DNA of 11,673 bases from an uncultured Pseudomonadota bacterium (GTDB lineage Bacteria > Pseudomonadota > Alphaproteobacteria > RUG11792), in NCBI GenBank assembly GCA_902773285.1, contig CACYDS010000056.1, positions 1 through 11,673 on the forward strand, read 5' to 3'. The notes beneath the pieces were generated by a model that was not told the origin of the DNA, searched no databases, and saw only the letters and a list, made by a program, of their open reading frames with translations. Within the stretch, counting starts at the first letter, position 1. Every line of letters begins with the position of its first letter. The position numbers were made by a program, and so were the translations under genes. Positions 1-7,555 of the stretch are shown piece by piece.

Positions 1-1860
1 AATATAAATCCTCCGAATATGCCTAAATCTATGGGGGGAAATCCTGACGAATTTCAGACATTGGAAAAGCATAACAGTACAACCCAGAATCCACAGTCAA
101 ATGCGCCCAACAAAATGATAATCACTGCACCGAATGGGGGGGCGATAAATAGTAATGATCCAAGCATACGAAATATGCCACCGAAAGTAGTCAATCAGCC
201 CATGATCAATAACAGCATGAATAATAACAGGAATAACATAAATAATATGAGCAATATGAGCAATATGAACAATATAAACAGCGGGAAGCAGAATTTTGGC
301 ATGAACATGAATCAGAACTTTGTCACTAACAATAGGAATTTCAATAACAGCATGAATAACATAAATAAGATGAACAATATGAACAACATAAACAACATGA
401 ACATGAACAATATGAACAACATGAATCGGCAGTTTGGGCAGTTTGGCATGAATAATAACCTGAACTTCCAGAACAACATGGGCAACATGAACATGAATCA
501 AAAGTTTGGCATGAACCTCGGGAATTTCAATAACAGCATGAATAACATAAATAATATGAGCAATATGAACAACATATTCCTGAACAGCTGGGGCGCAAAC
601 TTTGTCATGAATGATATGAACATGCAACCAAACATTAACAACACCATGAACGTGAATAAGAATGAGACATATATGACTGGACTCGCTATTGTAACAGCAG
701 AACCATCACTAAGGAATGTAAATGAAATACGTAATTTATCTCACAACGTTCAAAATGAAAATAATAAACAAATGATAAATACGACAATGGACAAATGCTA
801 TTTTAACTCCACTATGCAGTGTTTTGCAAATCTGGAAGTGATGTATGCCGCTGTACAAGCCAGCTATAAAAAGCAATCGAAAAACAATAACTCATATTAT
901 TGGCGAAAGGCTGCTTACTGCATAATATCAGCTATTTACGAATTACTAACAGCCTGCCGAGATGGTTCAATGGCGTATATAACTGAAAGTGATCTACCGA
1001 AGGCCTTGAAATATGACAAAAGTATACAGACGTTAAATCTAGGTAAGGTGATGATGGAGGTTGTATATGACGCGCTTATGGCCTGTGACATGGCTTGGGC
1101 CCAAGACAGAAAAGTTAAGAATTTTAATGGAGCGTTAAATGAGGCGCAAGCAAGGCAAGCACAGAATCAGGATGCCAATAGAGAGCACCTATTATGCGAT
1201 GTTCGGACAGGTTTTGCCGTTTCGGAATTGAATGGGGAGGGATACTCTCCGATAAATCTGATAAATGAAATAATGCGCTCATTGATAGACCAAATGAGAG
1301 CGGTGGGAATACGGCCTCCAATGCAACCGCAATTGTTTATGCGCGACAAGCCTACGACGTACAATGAGCGAGAGCAGTTCGTCCAGAATAAATCCCTGTC
1401 AACAATGCTTGATTTCGAGAGGTATGGGAACATTTCATTGCCTGAGGGGGATCAGAACTCATTGATAAAATACAACAGTGATTATAATGCCATCTATCTG
1501 CAGAGACAAGCTGGAGAATTCGCGATACAAGAGCTTCCTAAAGTATTGATATATACATATCAAGGAACAAAAGACAAAATTAAAAATGTATTTAAGAGTA
1601 CCCCTCTAATTCTACCAGACCAAATTCAGTTACGAGACTCAAAAGGTCTGAAGACATATCGTCTAAATTCGTTTGTATCTTTGACCGCAGAAGGCGGAGG
1701 ACACTATCTACCTATATTACGGACTGATGATGGGTGGGCTGCTATAAATGATTTTACGAAAGATTTGACAGGTAGCCTTGAGAAGGCCAAAGGTTTATAC
1801 AACGAAACCACAGAAATAGCTAAGTATCCTCAGGTTATATTTTACGAACTTATTTCGTGA
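1..1860 (+). CDS. USP-type (C19) deubiquitinase with Asn/Met-rich repeat region, 5' end outside window
   Basis: Predicted cysteine protease that removes ubiquitin from proteins, probably a host-directed effector. The frame is open from base 1 (N-I-N-P-P-N before the first ATG at 19) and no ribosome binding site precedes that ATG, so the gene probably starts upstream. Residues are numbered from ATG 19. About 59-214 are Asn/Met-rich repeats. About 250-613 match the USP catalytic domain: Cys box CYFNSTMQ (C260 nucleophile; exact fit to the core C-Y-F-N-S-x-M-Q), Gln-Asp box QNQDANREHLL (382-392), strand LPKVLIY (506-512), Y-x-L-x-S then GGGHY (H562), W573-A-A-I-N577-D578 and the closing strand YPQVIFYE. 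The inferred triad is C260-H562-N577. Deviations: the Gly-Leu and Gly-Asn-Thr around the Cys box are replaced, the first His of the His-box pattern is Leu, and no zinc-binding CxxC pairs are seen. USP domains are typically eukaryotic, though some amoeba symbionts such as Amoebophilus carry them. The family call is firm; activity, secretion and substrate are inferred. It converges on tsaD with a 30-bp gap. Confidence 0.88.
   Translation, partial: NINPPNMPKSMGGNPDEFQTLEKHNSTTQNPQSNAPNKMIITAPNGGAINSNDPSIRNMPPKVVNQPMINNSMNNNRNNINNMSNMSNMNNINSGKQNFGMNMNQNFVTNNRNFNNSMNNINKMNNMNNINNMNMNNMNNMNRQFGQFGMNNNLNFQNNMGNMNMNQKFGMNLGNFNNSMNNINNMSNMNNIFLNSWGANFVMNDMNMQPNINNTMNVNKNETYMTGLAIVTAEPSLRNVNEIRNLSHNVQNENNKQMINTTMDKCYFNSTMQCFANLEVMYAAVQASYKKQSKNNNSYYWRKAAYCIISAIYELLTACRDGSMAYITESDLPKALKYDKSIQTLNLGKVMMEVVYDALMACDMAWAQDRKVKNFNGALNEAQARQAQNQDANREHLLCDVRTGFAVSELNGEGYSPINLINEIMRSLIDQMRAVGIRPPMQPQLFMRDKPTTYNEREQFVQNKSLSTMLDFERYGNISLPEGDQNSLIKYNSDYNAIYLQRQAGEFAIQELPKVLIYTYQGTKDKIKNVFKSTPLILPDQIQLRDSKGLKTYRLNSFVSLTAEGGGHYLPILRTDDGWAAINDFTKDLTGSLEKAKGLYNETTEIAKYPQVIFYELIS
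193..660 (+). repeat. In-frame Asn/Met-rich repeat array inside the USP gene
   Basis: The stretch is built of shuffled units such as NNM, NMN, NNIN and NMSNMNN, written mostly with aac/aat, atg and ata codons. Longer exact copies show recent duplication: a 34-bp repeat at 335-368 and 521-554 (186 bp apart, 62 codons) and a 29-bp repeat at 231-259 and 540-568 (309 bp apart, 103 codons). All spacings are multiples of three, so the frame is kept. The encoded segment lacks hydrophobic core residues other than Met/Ile/Phe and is likely disordered or prion-like. The phase-locked spacing argues that it is translated. Confidence 0.9.
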
Positions 1861-1890
1861 AAAAGGTATAGACAGCTGAGCTGGATATAT

Positions 1891-2877
1891 TCATATGACA
1901 GATGATGGGTAGCCGGAGGACAGGTGTTCGATGGCTGCCCATGCTATCATCGTCGCATTATCTGTGCATAAAGGTAGCGGTGGAGCGTAGAAGTTTAGGC
2001 TATGTTGGTATGAAAAGGTCGACAGGGCATCACGAAGTTCAGAATTGGCTGCAACTCCGCCAGTTACAACAAGTGTCCTTGGAGGATGAGAACTCATTTT
2101 CAGTGCTTTTCCCAGCTGCTTTATGATAAAACTCACAACCGTTTTTTGGAAACTAGCAGAAATATCGCATTTATCTTGATATGACAGGTCATTCATAGAG
2201 CTGATAAGATTTTTAACAGCTGTTTTGAGACCAGAGAATGAAACATCGCAACCATGGCGTCTTTGCAGTGGAATAGGAAATTGAAATCGATTTTGTTCGC
2301 CAAACTGGGCATGCTTCTGAATAGCGACACCTCCAGGGTATTCAAAACCGAGCATCTTTGCAACTTTATCGAAACATTCGCCTGCCGCATCGTCAAGCGT
2401 TTTTCCTAAGATTTTATATTCGCCAATTCCCAAAACTTCTATGAAGAAGAAATGCCCACCTGAGGTCAATAATGCCATGAATGGGAAGTCGATATTGTTG
2501 CACAAACGGCAAGTAAGCAAGTGCCCCTCAAGATGATTTATCGCCATATATGGCTTGTTGGTAAGCGCAGATATGGTTTTCGCACAAACAGTTCCAACCA
2601 ATAGTCCGCCTATCAGACCTGGGCTGGCTGTCGCTGCAATTACATCAATATCATCAAGACTGCAATTTGCATTTAACAACGCTTCATTTATAACCAGGTC
2701 AATCACCTTTGCGTGGCTTCTCGCTGCGAATTCTGGCACAACACCGCCATACTTTGCATGCAGTTGTATTTGCGAATTTACCACGTTCGACAAGATACGT
2801 TCTTCAGGTTTTGAAGCGTCGCAAACCACCGCTGCAGCTGTTTCGTCACAGCTTGATTCAATACCAAGGACTTTCAT
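1891..2877 (-). CDS. tsaD: tRNA N6-adenosine threonylcarbamoyltransferase TsaD
   Basis: TsaD (older names Gcp, YgjD) transfers threonylcarbamoyl from its AMP adduct to A37 of ANN-decoding tRNAs, working in the cytoplasm with TsaB and TsaE. The 328-residue protein has the usual length and the family signatures: GIESSCDET at 5-13, the metal-binding HLEGH with H115 and H119, TSGGH at 138-142, the GKTLDDAAGECFDKVAKMLG stretch at 158-177, and CTDNATMIAW near the C-terminus with the third metal ligand Asp. A longer frame begins at 2898, but the ATG at 2877 is preferred: the protein then starts MKVLGIESS as in relatives, an AGGGA sequence lies about 8 bases upstream, and the ATG overlaps the stop codon of holC as ATGA. 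Translation is therefore probably coupled to holC. It is the last gene of the nusB-holC-tsaD run. Confidence 0.97.
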   Translation of the reverse strand: MKVLGIESSCDETAAAVVCDASKPEERILSNVVNSQIQLHAKYGGVVPEFAARSHAKVIDLVINEALLNANCSLDDIDVIAATASPGLIGGLLVGTVCAKTISALTNKPYMAINHLEGHLLTCRLCNNIDFPFMALLTSGGHFFFIEVLGIGEYKILGKTLDDAAGECFDKVAKMLGFEYPGGVAIQKHAQFGEQNRFQFPIPLQRRHGCDVSFSGLKTAVKNLISSMNDLSYQDKCDISASFQKTVVSFIIKQLGKALKMSSHPPRTLVVTGGVAANSELRDALSTFSYQHSLNFYAPPLPLCTDNATMIAWAAIEHLSSGYPSSVI

Positions 2878-3338
2878 TCGAAACTTCCCTGTTTCCAACA
2901 GCCACTATCTTGGAACCAAAATTTCTGATCTGTAAAACCATTTTCCCGATATGCCTGAGCGCGTGATTTCGCACTATCCTTAGCATCAAGATTAAATATA
3001 TCAACAATTTTTTGAAACCGGTTAAGCCCAGACAGATTAGCAATGTCTAAGCCATTATGTAGAAGGCAAGTCGGATTGTTTTGAAACGTGATTTCTGTTG
3101 CAAACCACACATAACAGAACAATGCATCCTCCGGCAAAATCGTACGTTTATTCCCGCTTGGGATAAATGAGAGTTGCACAGTCGTCCAAAGTTTCGAATT
3201 ATAAAAATTAACTTCCTCTTCGTTATCGCAAAGAAATAAAACTCGCTCACATAAGGCATACATTTTCTCAACAAGTTTGTATGCTATCGGAAAAAAATCC
3301 GTCTGAATTCCATAAAACACTACGCTTTTGCTAGACAT
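2874..3338 (-). CDS. holC: DNA polymerase III chi subunit HolC
   Basis: Chi is an accessory subunit of the replicative clamp loader; in model bacteria it links the loader, through psi, to single-stranded-DNA-binding protein. The 154-residue product matches the family in length and pattern: an N-terminal strand VVFYGI, helix with KLVEKMYALCERVLFLCDNEEE (about 22-43, the 'recruit and bind' Rossmann-like start), then KLWTTVQLSFIP with the conserved Trp, and the C-terminal RAQAYRENGF characteristic of chi. The tail after the family core (FWFQDSGCWKQGSFE) is poorly conserved in general. The ATG lies inside the end of nusB (19-bp overlap) with only a weak AAGAAA upstream, and the stop forms an ATGA overlap with tsaD. 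HolC in proteobacteria is often next to pepA and LPS-transport genes; here only lptD is nearby. Confidence 0.88.
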   Translation of the reverse strand: MSSKSVVFYGIQTDFFPIAYKLVEKMYALCERVLFLCDNEEEVNFYNSKLWTTVQLSFIPSGNKRTILPEDALFCYVWFATEITFQNNPTCLLHNGLDIANLSGLNRFQKIVDIFNLDAKDSAKSRAQAYRENGFTDQKFWFQDSGCWKQGSFE

Positions 3339-3799
3339 TTTCTTGTAACTTTCTTGGAAATTTTGTCAAGAAGAGCATTAATAAATTTCGCAACTTTTTC
3401 ATCCAAAAAATCTTTGGCAATTTCAACGTACTCGTTAATTATCACTGGAATATCCGTCTTCTCAAAAATCATCTCTGTTAAGGCTGTTTTGATGATACAA
3501 ATTTCGACAGGAGGTGAGTTCGAAATCGTTTTGTCCTTCTCAAGTGCATCTTCAATCATCTCATCCAAGTGTGTATCTTTTTGCAAATTAGCAACAAGTT
3601 TTCTAAAAAATTTAGTATTTACATCATCATTGGCATAAGTTTTTATAAAATCGTCGATTTCTATATCGGAAACAGATTGAACATTCTTCATTTGCATTTG
3701 ATACATAAACTGAACAGCCAAAGTGCGTGCTAACCTTTTTGACAACACACCTAAAGATTTCGTCACTTTTAACACGCCTGTAAGAACTATTTCACTCAT
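3320..3799 (-). CDS. nusB: Transcription antitermination factor NusB
   Basis: NusB pairs with NusE (ribosomal protein S10) at boxA RNA and helps RNA polymerase to read through rRNA operons. The 159-residue all-helical protein shows the family ends: SKRLARTLAVQFMYQMQM near residues 20-37 (compare the family's R-x-x-A-x-Q-x-L-Y-Q) and, in the C-terminal half, a stretch beginning DIPVIINEYVEIAKDF and continuing through the K-F-I-N-A-L-L-D-K-I pattern. The family's usual F-V-N-G-V-L-D reads F-I-N-A-L-L-D here. About 18 residues precede the first conserved helix, so a GTG further in could be the true start; no convincing Shine-Dalgarno site is seen before either. It heads the run with holC and tsaD, and is divergent from lptD with only 74 bp between them. 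Confidence 0.92.
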   Translation of the reverse strand: MSEIVLTGVLKVTKSLGVLSKRLARTLAVQFMYQMQMKNVQSVSDIEIDDFIKTYANDDVNTKFFRKLVANLQKDTHLDEMIEDALEKDKTISNSPPVEICIIKTALTEMIFEKTDIPVIINEYVEIAKDFLDEKVAKFINALLDKISKKVTRKCLAKA

Positions 3800-3873
3800 T
3801 GTACATCAATTTAATGAAATTTTACAAACCGGTAAAAATCAACTAGACTGAATGATATACTTTTGATGCTCCA
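3800..3873. promoter_or_regulatory. Divergent promoter region between nusB and lptD
   Basis: These 74 bases are the only non-coding DNA before both genes, so they should hold both promoters. On the + strand TATACT at 3856-3861 is a plausible -10 box without a good -35 box; it would start the lptD message only about six bases before the GTG. On the - strand there are AT-rich candidates (a TTTACC and TAAATT pair 17 bases apart) ending close to the nusB ATG. The location is secure; the individual boxes are guesses. Confidence 0.35.
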
Positions 3874-6111
3874 GTGCGTTTGAATAAAATATCGTATCTT
3901 TTTTTTATATGCTTAGTTTGCAACGCCTGCTTTAATCTGAGAGCGGAAATTGTATTGGAAGCCAGCGGAGTGTCGTATGATCCAAAAAGCGAGATAGTCC
4001 GGGCCCATGGCGATGTTCATGTCACTCAAACTTTTGAGAATAGTATAAAAACTAGAGAACTTTATTCAGATCGTATCGAATATAACAGGAAGACTGGAAG
4101 AATAAATCTTTATGGAACTTCAATTATGAGGGAACCTAATGGTGACGTTTTAACAGCGAAAAATATAATCCTTGAAAAAAAATTTAAAGATGCAATCGCA
4201 GAAACTTTGATTGTTGTCTTGAAAGATTCGTCCAAAATAAAGGCCCAAAAAGGGAAAAAGGCCTCCAATATTTATACGTTTGATAACGTTTCTTATTCCC
4301 CCTGTAATGAAACGTCTTGCTCACATCCGCTATGGGATTTGGTTGCTGACAAAGCTGTATATGACAAAGATAAGAAAAAATTCATTTATAAAAATGTAAG
4401 GCTACGAATAAAAGGTAAAAGCATTTTATTTTCTCCTTACTTTGAACATCCATCCTTTGAGGTAAAGCAAAAAACTGGTTTTTTAACTCCAGTTTTTAGA
4501 AGGAATAGCGATATTGGGGTATTGACAGGATTTCCATTGTACATCGCTATTAGTTCAGATAGGTCGCTGAAGTTTACTCCATTTTTAAATTCTAAACGGC
4601 GTTTTTTTAGCGTAGTGGAATATAAGCAACTTTTTGAAAAAGCTGACTTTGAATTTTCTTCAAGTTTTCTTTCGAAGGGCAAAAAAAAATCGATAAGTGA
4701 AGGACTTAGTGCAGAAAAAAGGAAAGAAAAAGAAGAAATAGAACGTCGGGAAAGGCGCGCTAGATGGCATATAGATGCATTTATAAAATCTCATCAACTA
4801 GAAAATAAGCGCATAACCATTAGATTAGACCGAGCAAGCGACATGACATATAAATCAAAATATCCGGTAATACATTCGCATAATAAATCCATTTATACGG
4901 AAAAAAAATACAATGATTCGAATATAATTTTAGACTTTTATGATAAAAATTATTTTCTTACGACAGAAGCTCATGTGTATCAAACAGATGAAAAGGAGGT
5001 TGCTCCAACGGTTTTGCCTCATATAAACTTCAACACTAGACGTAACGCACTTGGTGGAGAATTATCATTTGATAGTGACACAATGTATTTAACCAGAAAT
5101 GAAAAGAAAACCGAAATTTGTGCAGAAAAATTTTTCAGATCTTCCAATACATTGAAGTGGCAGAAACTAACCAGCTTTGCGCCTTTTTTGCTCAACTTTA
5201 ATTCTGCAATAAGAACCGATACATTTGATGTCAGCGAAACAAATGAAGAGACCGATAAAAGCAACAAGGTACAAAAAACGTTTCCTATCTTTGAAAATCA
5301 AGTATCTTTATCCGTACCGCTAGAAAGTCAATTTAAACGACAAATGTCGATATGGAATCCAACAATTTCATTCAGTAGCGTTCAAACTTCATCTAAGAGA
5401 GTGAATATAAAACAACAGGAAGACTCTATTTTCGATAATTTTAGTGACTTGAATCTGCATTCAATACGTAGATTTGGCAGATACGATTCTGTAGAGCGCG
5501 GAGAACGTCTATCTCTCGGAATAGAAAATTCAACTTACAACACCAAACGTCGCTGGCTGAACTTTTACATTGGAAAATCCTTTGCCACATCAAACGGCAA
5601 TGATGAGCGTTTCCAAAGTCGAGATGTTCTTGTTGGACGAGTTGTCTTTAAACCCAATGAAATTTTTTCATTAAGGACTAGATTTGTTGGTATGCCAATT
5701 CTGGAAGACATACATCAATTTGAGTCTGGGGTAACTGGTAAGTATCATAACGTTACGGCCGGAATTGCGTATATGTATGATAAACATATAAACTTTACTC
5801 AGGAAAAGGGGCTATCTCAACTGGGATTTAATTGTGGTTATAAATTTAATGAATTCTGGAAAATATCTATGTCTCAAATAGTCAATCTAACATCACATGG
5901 AGGAAAACATAATTTAGCCAATTCGCTTTTCGTTAGCTACTCTGATGAATGCTTTAGCTTAGATTTTGGTCTTTTTCGAACTAACTTCAAGAACAAAGAC
6001 ATAAAACCGAAGACGGGCATAATCTTAACCATACATTTCAAAAATCTCGGAAACTTTATTCATTCAGGAAAACGCGATATGTATAACGAAGCAATTGGTA
6101 CAGTGGAATAG
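3874..6111 (+). CDS. lptD: LPS-assembly outer-membrane protein LptD
   Basis: LptD (Imp/OstA) is the beta-barrel, with LptE as plug, that inserts lipopolysaccharide into the outer leaflet of the outer membrane. The 745-residue product starts with a signal peptide (1 to about 24, hydrophobic core YLFFICLVC, likely cut after LRA). The periplasmic OstA-like jellyroll follows (about 26-130, with SGVSYDPKSE and the repeated D-x-Y/N-R beta pattern). The family signature comes next: NVSYSPC with C144 and C149, PLWDLVADKAVYDK, and SPYFEHPSFEVKQKTGFLTP at 188-207. The rest is barrel, closing with TGIILTIHFKNLG. A strongly charged Lys/Glu/Arg insert at about 270-299 is likely a loop. The start is a GTG with no clear Shine-Dalgarno sequence; TTG at 3880 is the alternative, and a stop at 3853 blocks anything further upstream. 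It ends 2 bp from the convergent 6114-7373 gene. Its presence implies an LPS-bearing outer membrane. Confidence 0.95.
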   Translation: MRLNKISYLFFICLVCNACFNLRAEIVLEASGVSYDPKSEIVRAHGDVHVTQTFENSIKTRELYSDRIEYNRKTGRINLYGTSIMREPNGDVLTAKNIILEKKFKDAIAETLIVVLKDSSKIKAQKGKKASNIYTFDNVSYSPCNETSCSHPLWDLVADKAVYDKDKKKFIYKNVRLRIKGKSILFSPYFEHPSFEVKQKTGFLTPVFRRNSDIGVLTGFPLYIAISSDRSLKFTPFLNSKRRFFSVVEYKQLFEKADFEFSSSFLSKGKKKSISEGLSAEKRKEKEEIERRERRARWHIDAFIKSHQLENKRITIRLDRASDMTYKSKYPVIHSHNKSIYTEKKYNDSNIILDFYDKNYFLTTEAHVYQTDEKEVAPTVLPHINFNTRRNALGGELSFDSDTMYLTRNEKKTEICAEKFFRSSNTLKWQKLTSFAPFLLNFNSAIRTDTFDVSETNEETDKSNKVQKTFPIFENQVSLSVPLESQFKRQMSIWNPTISFSSVQTSSKRVNIKQQEDSIFDNFSDLNLHSIRRFGRYDSVERGERLSLGIENSTYNTKRRWLNFYIGKSFATSNGNDERFQSRDVLVGRVVFKPNEIFSLRTRFVGMPILEDIHQFESGVTGKYHNVTAGIAYMYDKHINFTQEKGLSQLGFNCGYKFNEFWKISMSQIVNLTSHGGKHNLANSLFVSYSDECFSLDFGLFRTNFKNKDIKPKTGIILTIHFKNLGNFIHSGKRDMYNEAIGTVE

Positions 6112-6113
6112 CC

Positions 6114-7373
6114 TTACAGATTCAAAGTTATACCACCGGATAGTGGCGGTTGTTCCGTTAATTTACTTAATCCTTTTTGGACTTTTTGTAGATTATTCGT
6201 ATTGAATACAAAAAATAGTTTTCCTTTATCCAATTTTATAAACATGTATTCTGAATCTCGTTTCGGCAAACTATCCTGTAGTCCGCTTAGTGCTGGGTGT
6301 CCCAGGTTCTTGCCTATAAACACTGTTGTGAAACTTCCTGGTTCGCTTACTATTTCTTTAGTATCAAATCTTGCCTTTATAATTGTTTGACATTCTGTAT
6401 AGTCTATTCCATTTTCTACAATTAAGGAAATACTTCGCATCGTAACATTATAATTTTGATATGCCTTTGGATAATGTAAATCAACTTGTTTTATATATTC
6501 CCCGATAAATTTGACGTCAATTTTTTTGTTATCCTGCAAATATTTTTTTACAGTTGGTAGGATCGCTTTCGCTACCTCTTCTATTTTTTTATCTGATAGC
6601 TTATCAATAACAGAATCTCTCGGTTCTGGTAATTGTTCAAAAACCCACAACTTGCCTATGGCATACGCAAGTACCTCATTTAAAATATTATAAGCAGCAT
6701 AAGAATTTCGCGATTTGTGCTCGTAAAAATAATTTTTCAGCGATGCCTGAGTATTCGAATTCATTGAAGAGAATAAAGAATAGCAAACCTGTTCTAATAT
6801 GGAACACATGTCAGCGACGTGATGCCCATAATTAAATTTCAAAACAATATTTGTTCCAAAAGCCTGCGCAAAACTTTTTGTATCTTTTTGCGATGAACAT
6901 ATAAATACATTAAATTTATCACCTTTATTAATCTTGCTGTCATAAAAATTAAAAACTCGAGCGAAATTTAAAACACTTTTGGCAAAAACTTCATTCGAAT
7001 ACTGCTTTAACTCTAATTTTCTGTTATTTAAAATTTCAAGATCGTTATCAAATTGTCTATCATATCTTTCGCCAGCTTTGTCCCATAAAGACATAAAAGT
7101 CGGTGTCATAAATTTATGTTGGTATTTTAAATTTTTTATGCTGGAGAGATCTAAAATGAAATCTTCTTTCTCTTGCATATCTACCTCATTTTCGGCAAAA
7201 GAACTTTCTATTTCTTTACGTAAATTTTGGTATTCTGCCTCCATTAAATTTTCAAAATAAGTTTGATAAAACAGTGAAATATTACGGTTCACTTGAAAAT
7301 CTAAATTTGGTATAACGCCGAAGCTGGAAGACGCACCAAGTATTAATAAAAGGGCACAGGGCTTAGCAAACAT
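6114..7373 (-). CDS. Exported protein of unknown function, possible degenerate gluzincin-like peptidase
   Basis: I do not recognise this 419-residue protein. It has a classical signal peptide (1 to about 19: MFAKPC, hydrophobic core ALLLILGASSSFG), so it is predicted to reach the periplasm or beyond; the Cys at 6 does not form a lipobox. The mature part is Lys/Asn/Phe-rich and mixed helical, with a charged segment at about 44-72. The middle has an order reminiscent of gluzincin metallopeptidases: a strand GTNIVLKF (173-180), HHVADM (184-189), a helix ILEQVCYSLF where HExxH would be expected, then NEVLAYAIG (232-240) where the third ligand would fall. The zinc motif itself is absent, so an active metallopeptidase is unlikely; this is inference only. 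It is tail to tail with lptD (2-bp gap) and has no visible operon partner. No strong Shine-Dalgarno site precedes the ATG. Confidence 0.75.
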   Translation of the reverse strand: MFAKPCALLLILGASSSFGVIPNLDFQVNRNISLFYQTYFENLMEAEYQNLRKEIESSFAENEVDMQEKEDFILDLSSIKNLKYQHKFMTPTFMSLWDKAGERYDRQFDNDLEILNNRKLELKQYSNEVFAKSVLNFARVFNFYDSKINKGDKFNVFICSSQKDTKSFAQAFGTNIVLKFNYGHHVADMCSILEQVCYSLFSSMNSNTQASLKNYFYEHKSRNSYAAYNILNEVLAYAIGKLWVFEQLPEPRDSVIDKLSDKKIEEVAKAILPTVKKYLQDNKKIDVKFIGEYIKQVDLHYPKAYQNYNVTMRSISLIVENGIDYTECQTIIKARFDTKEIVSEPGSFTTVFIGKNLGHPALSGLQDSLPKRDSEYMFIKLDKGKLFFVFNTNNLQKVQKGLSKLTEQPPLSGGITLNL

Positions 7374-7555
7374 AATTTTTCAAAACGTGCAATACACCTA
7401 TATTTAATCTAGCTCAATGTGCAACATTTTTCCATACCTCAGCCAAACATCAAGATAACTCGTATTTTGGCCTGATGTAGCAGGTGCAGATTTTTCTTAC
7501 ACATAATAAATCAGATATTTCTGATCCAATTTAATGAGAGTGATGACCTCATCCA
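7374..7555. other. Intergenic region between gyrB 3' end and the exported-protein gene
   Basis: This 182-bp AT-rich gap should contain the end of the gyrB message and the promoter of the exported-protein gene, both on the - strand. A six-bp-arm stem-loop (ATCAGA/TCTGAT, loop of 4) lies at 7510-7525, about 30 bases after the gyrB stop, but it is AT-rich and followed only by TTATTA, so it is at best a weak terminator. No convincing -35/-10 pair was found. No small ORF or RNA gene is visible. Confidence 0.5.

Noticed and set aside
97..627. Long - strand open frame rich in His, Val and Ile opposite the Asn/Met repeats
   Set aside because: It is the complement of the repeat array: aac/atg-type codons read backwards give gtt/cat-type codons without stops. 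It has no ribosome binding site and no family features.
193..660. Possible CRISPR-like array
   Set aside because: Repeats are irregular in spacing, have no unique spacers of constant length, and stay in one reading frame; they are coding low-complexity repeats.
1873..1883. Palindrome CAGCTGAGCTG between the USP gene and tsaD as a terminator
   Set aside because: The arms are 5 bp with a one-base centre and there is no T-run on either side; it cannot form a normal terminator hairpin.
2878..2898. Seven-residue N-terminal extension of TsaD (METGKFR)
   Set aside because: It lies within the end of holC, has no better ribosome binding site, and relatives begin at MKVLGIESS.
2555..2935. Open frame on the + strand opposite tsaD
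   Set aside because: It is the shadow of a clearly conserved gene; the composition gives no coherent protein.
7510..7525. Stem-loop after gyrB as a rho-independent terminator
   Set aside because: The stem is only 6 bp and AT-rich, and no continuous T-run follows; mentioned only as a weak possibility in the intergenic entry.
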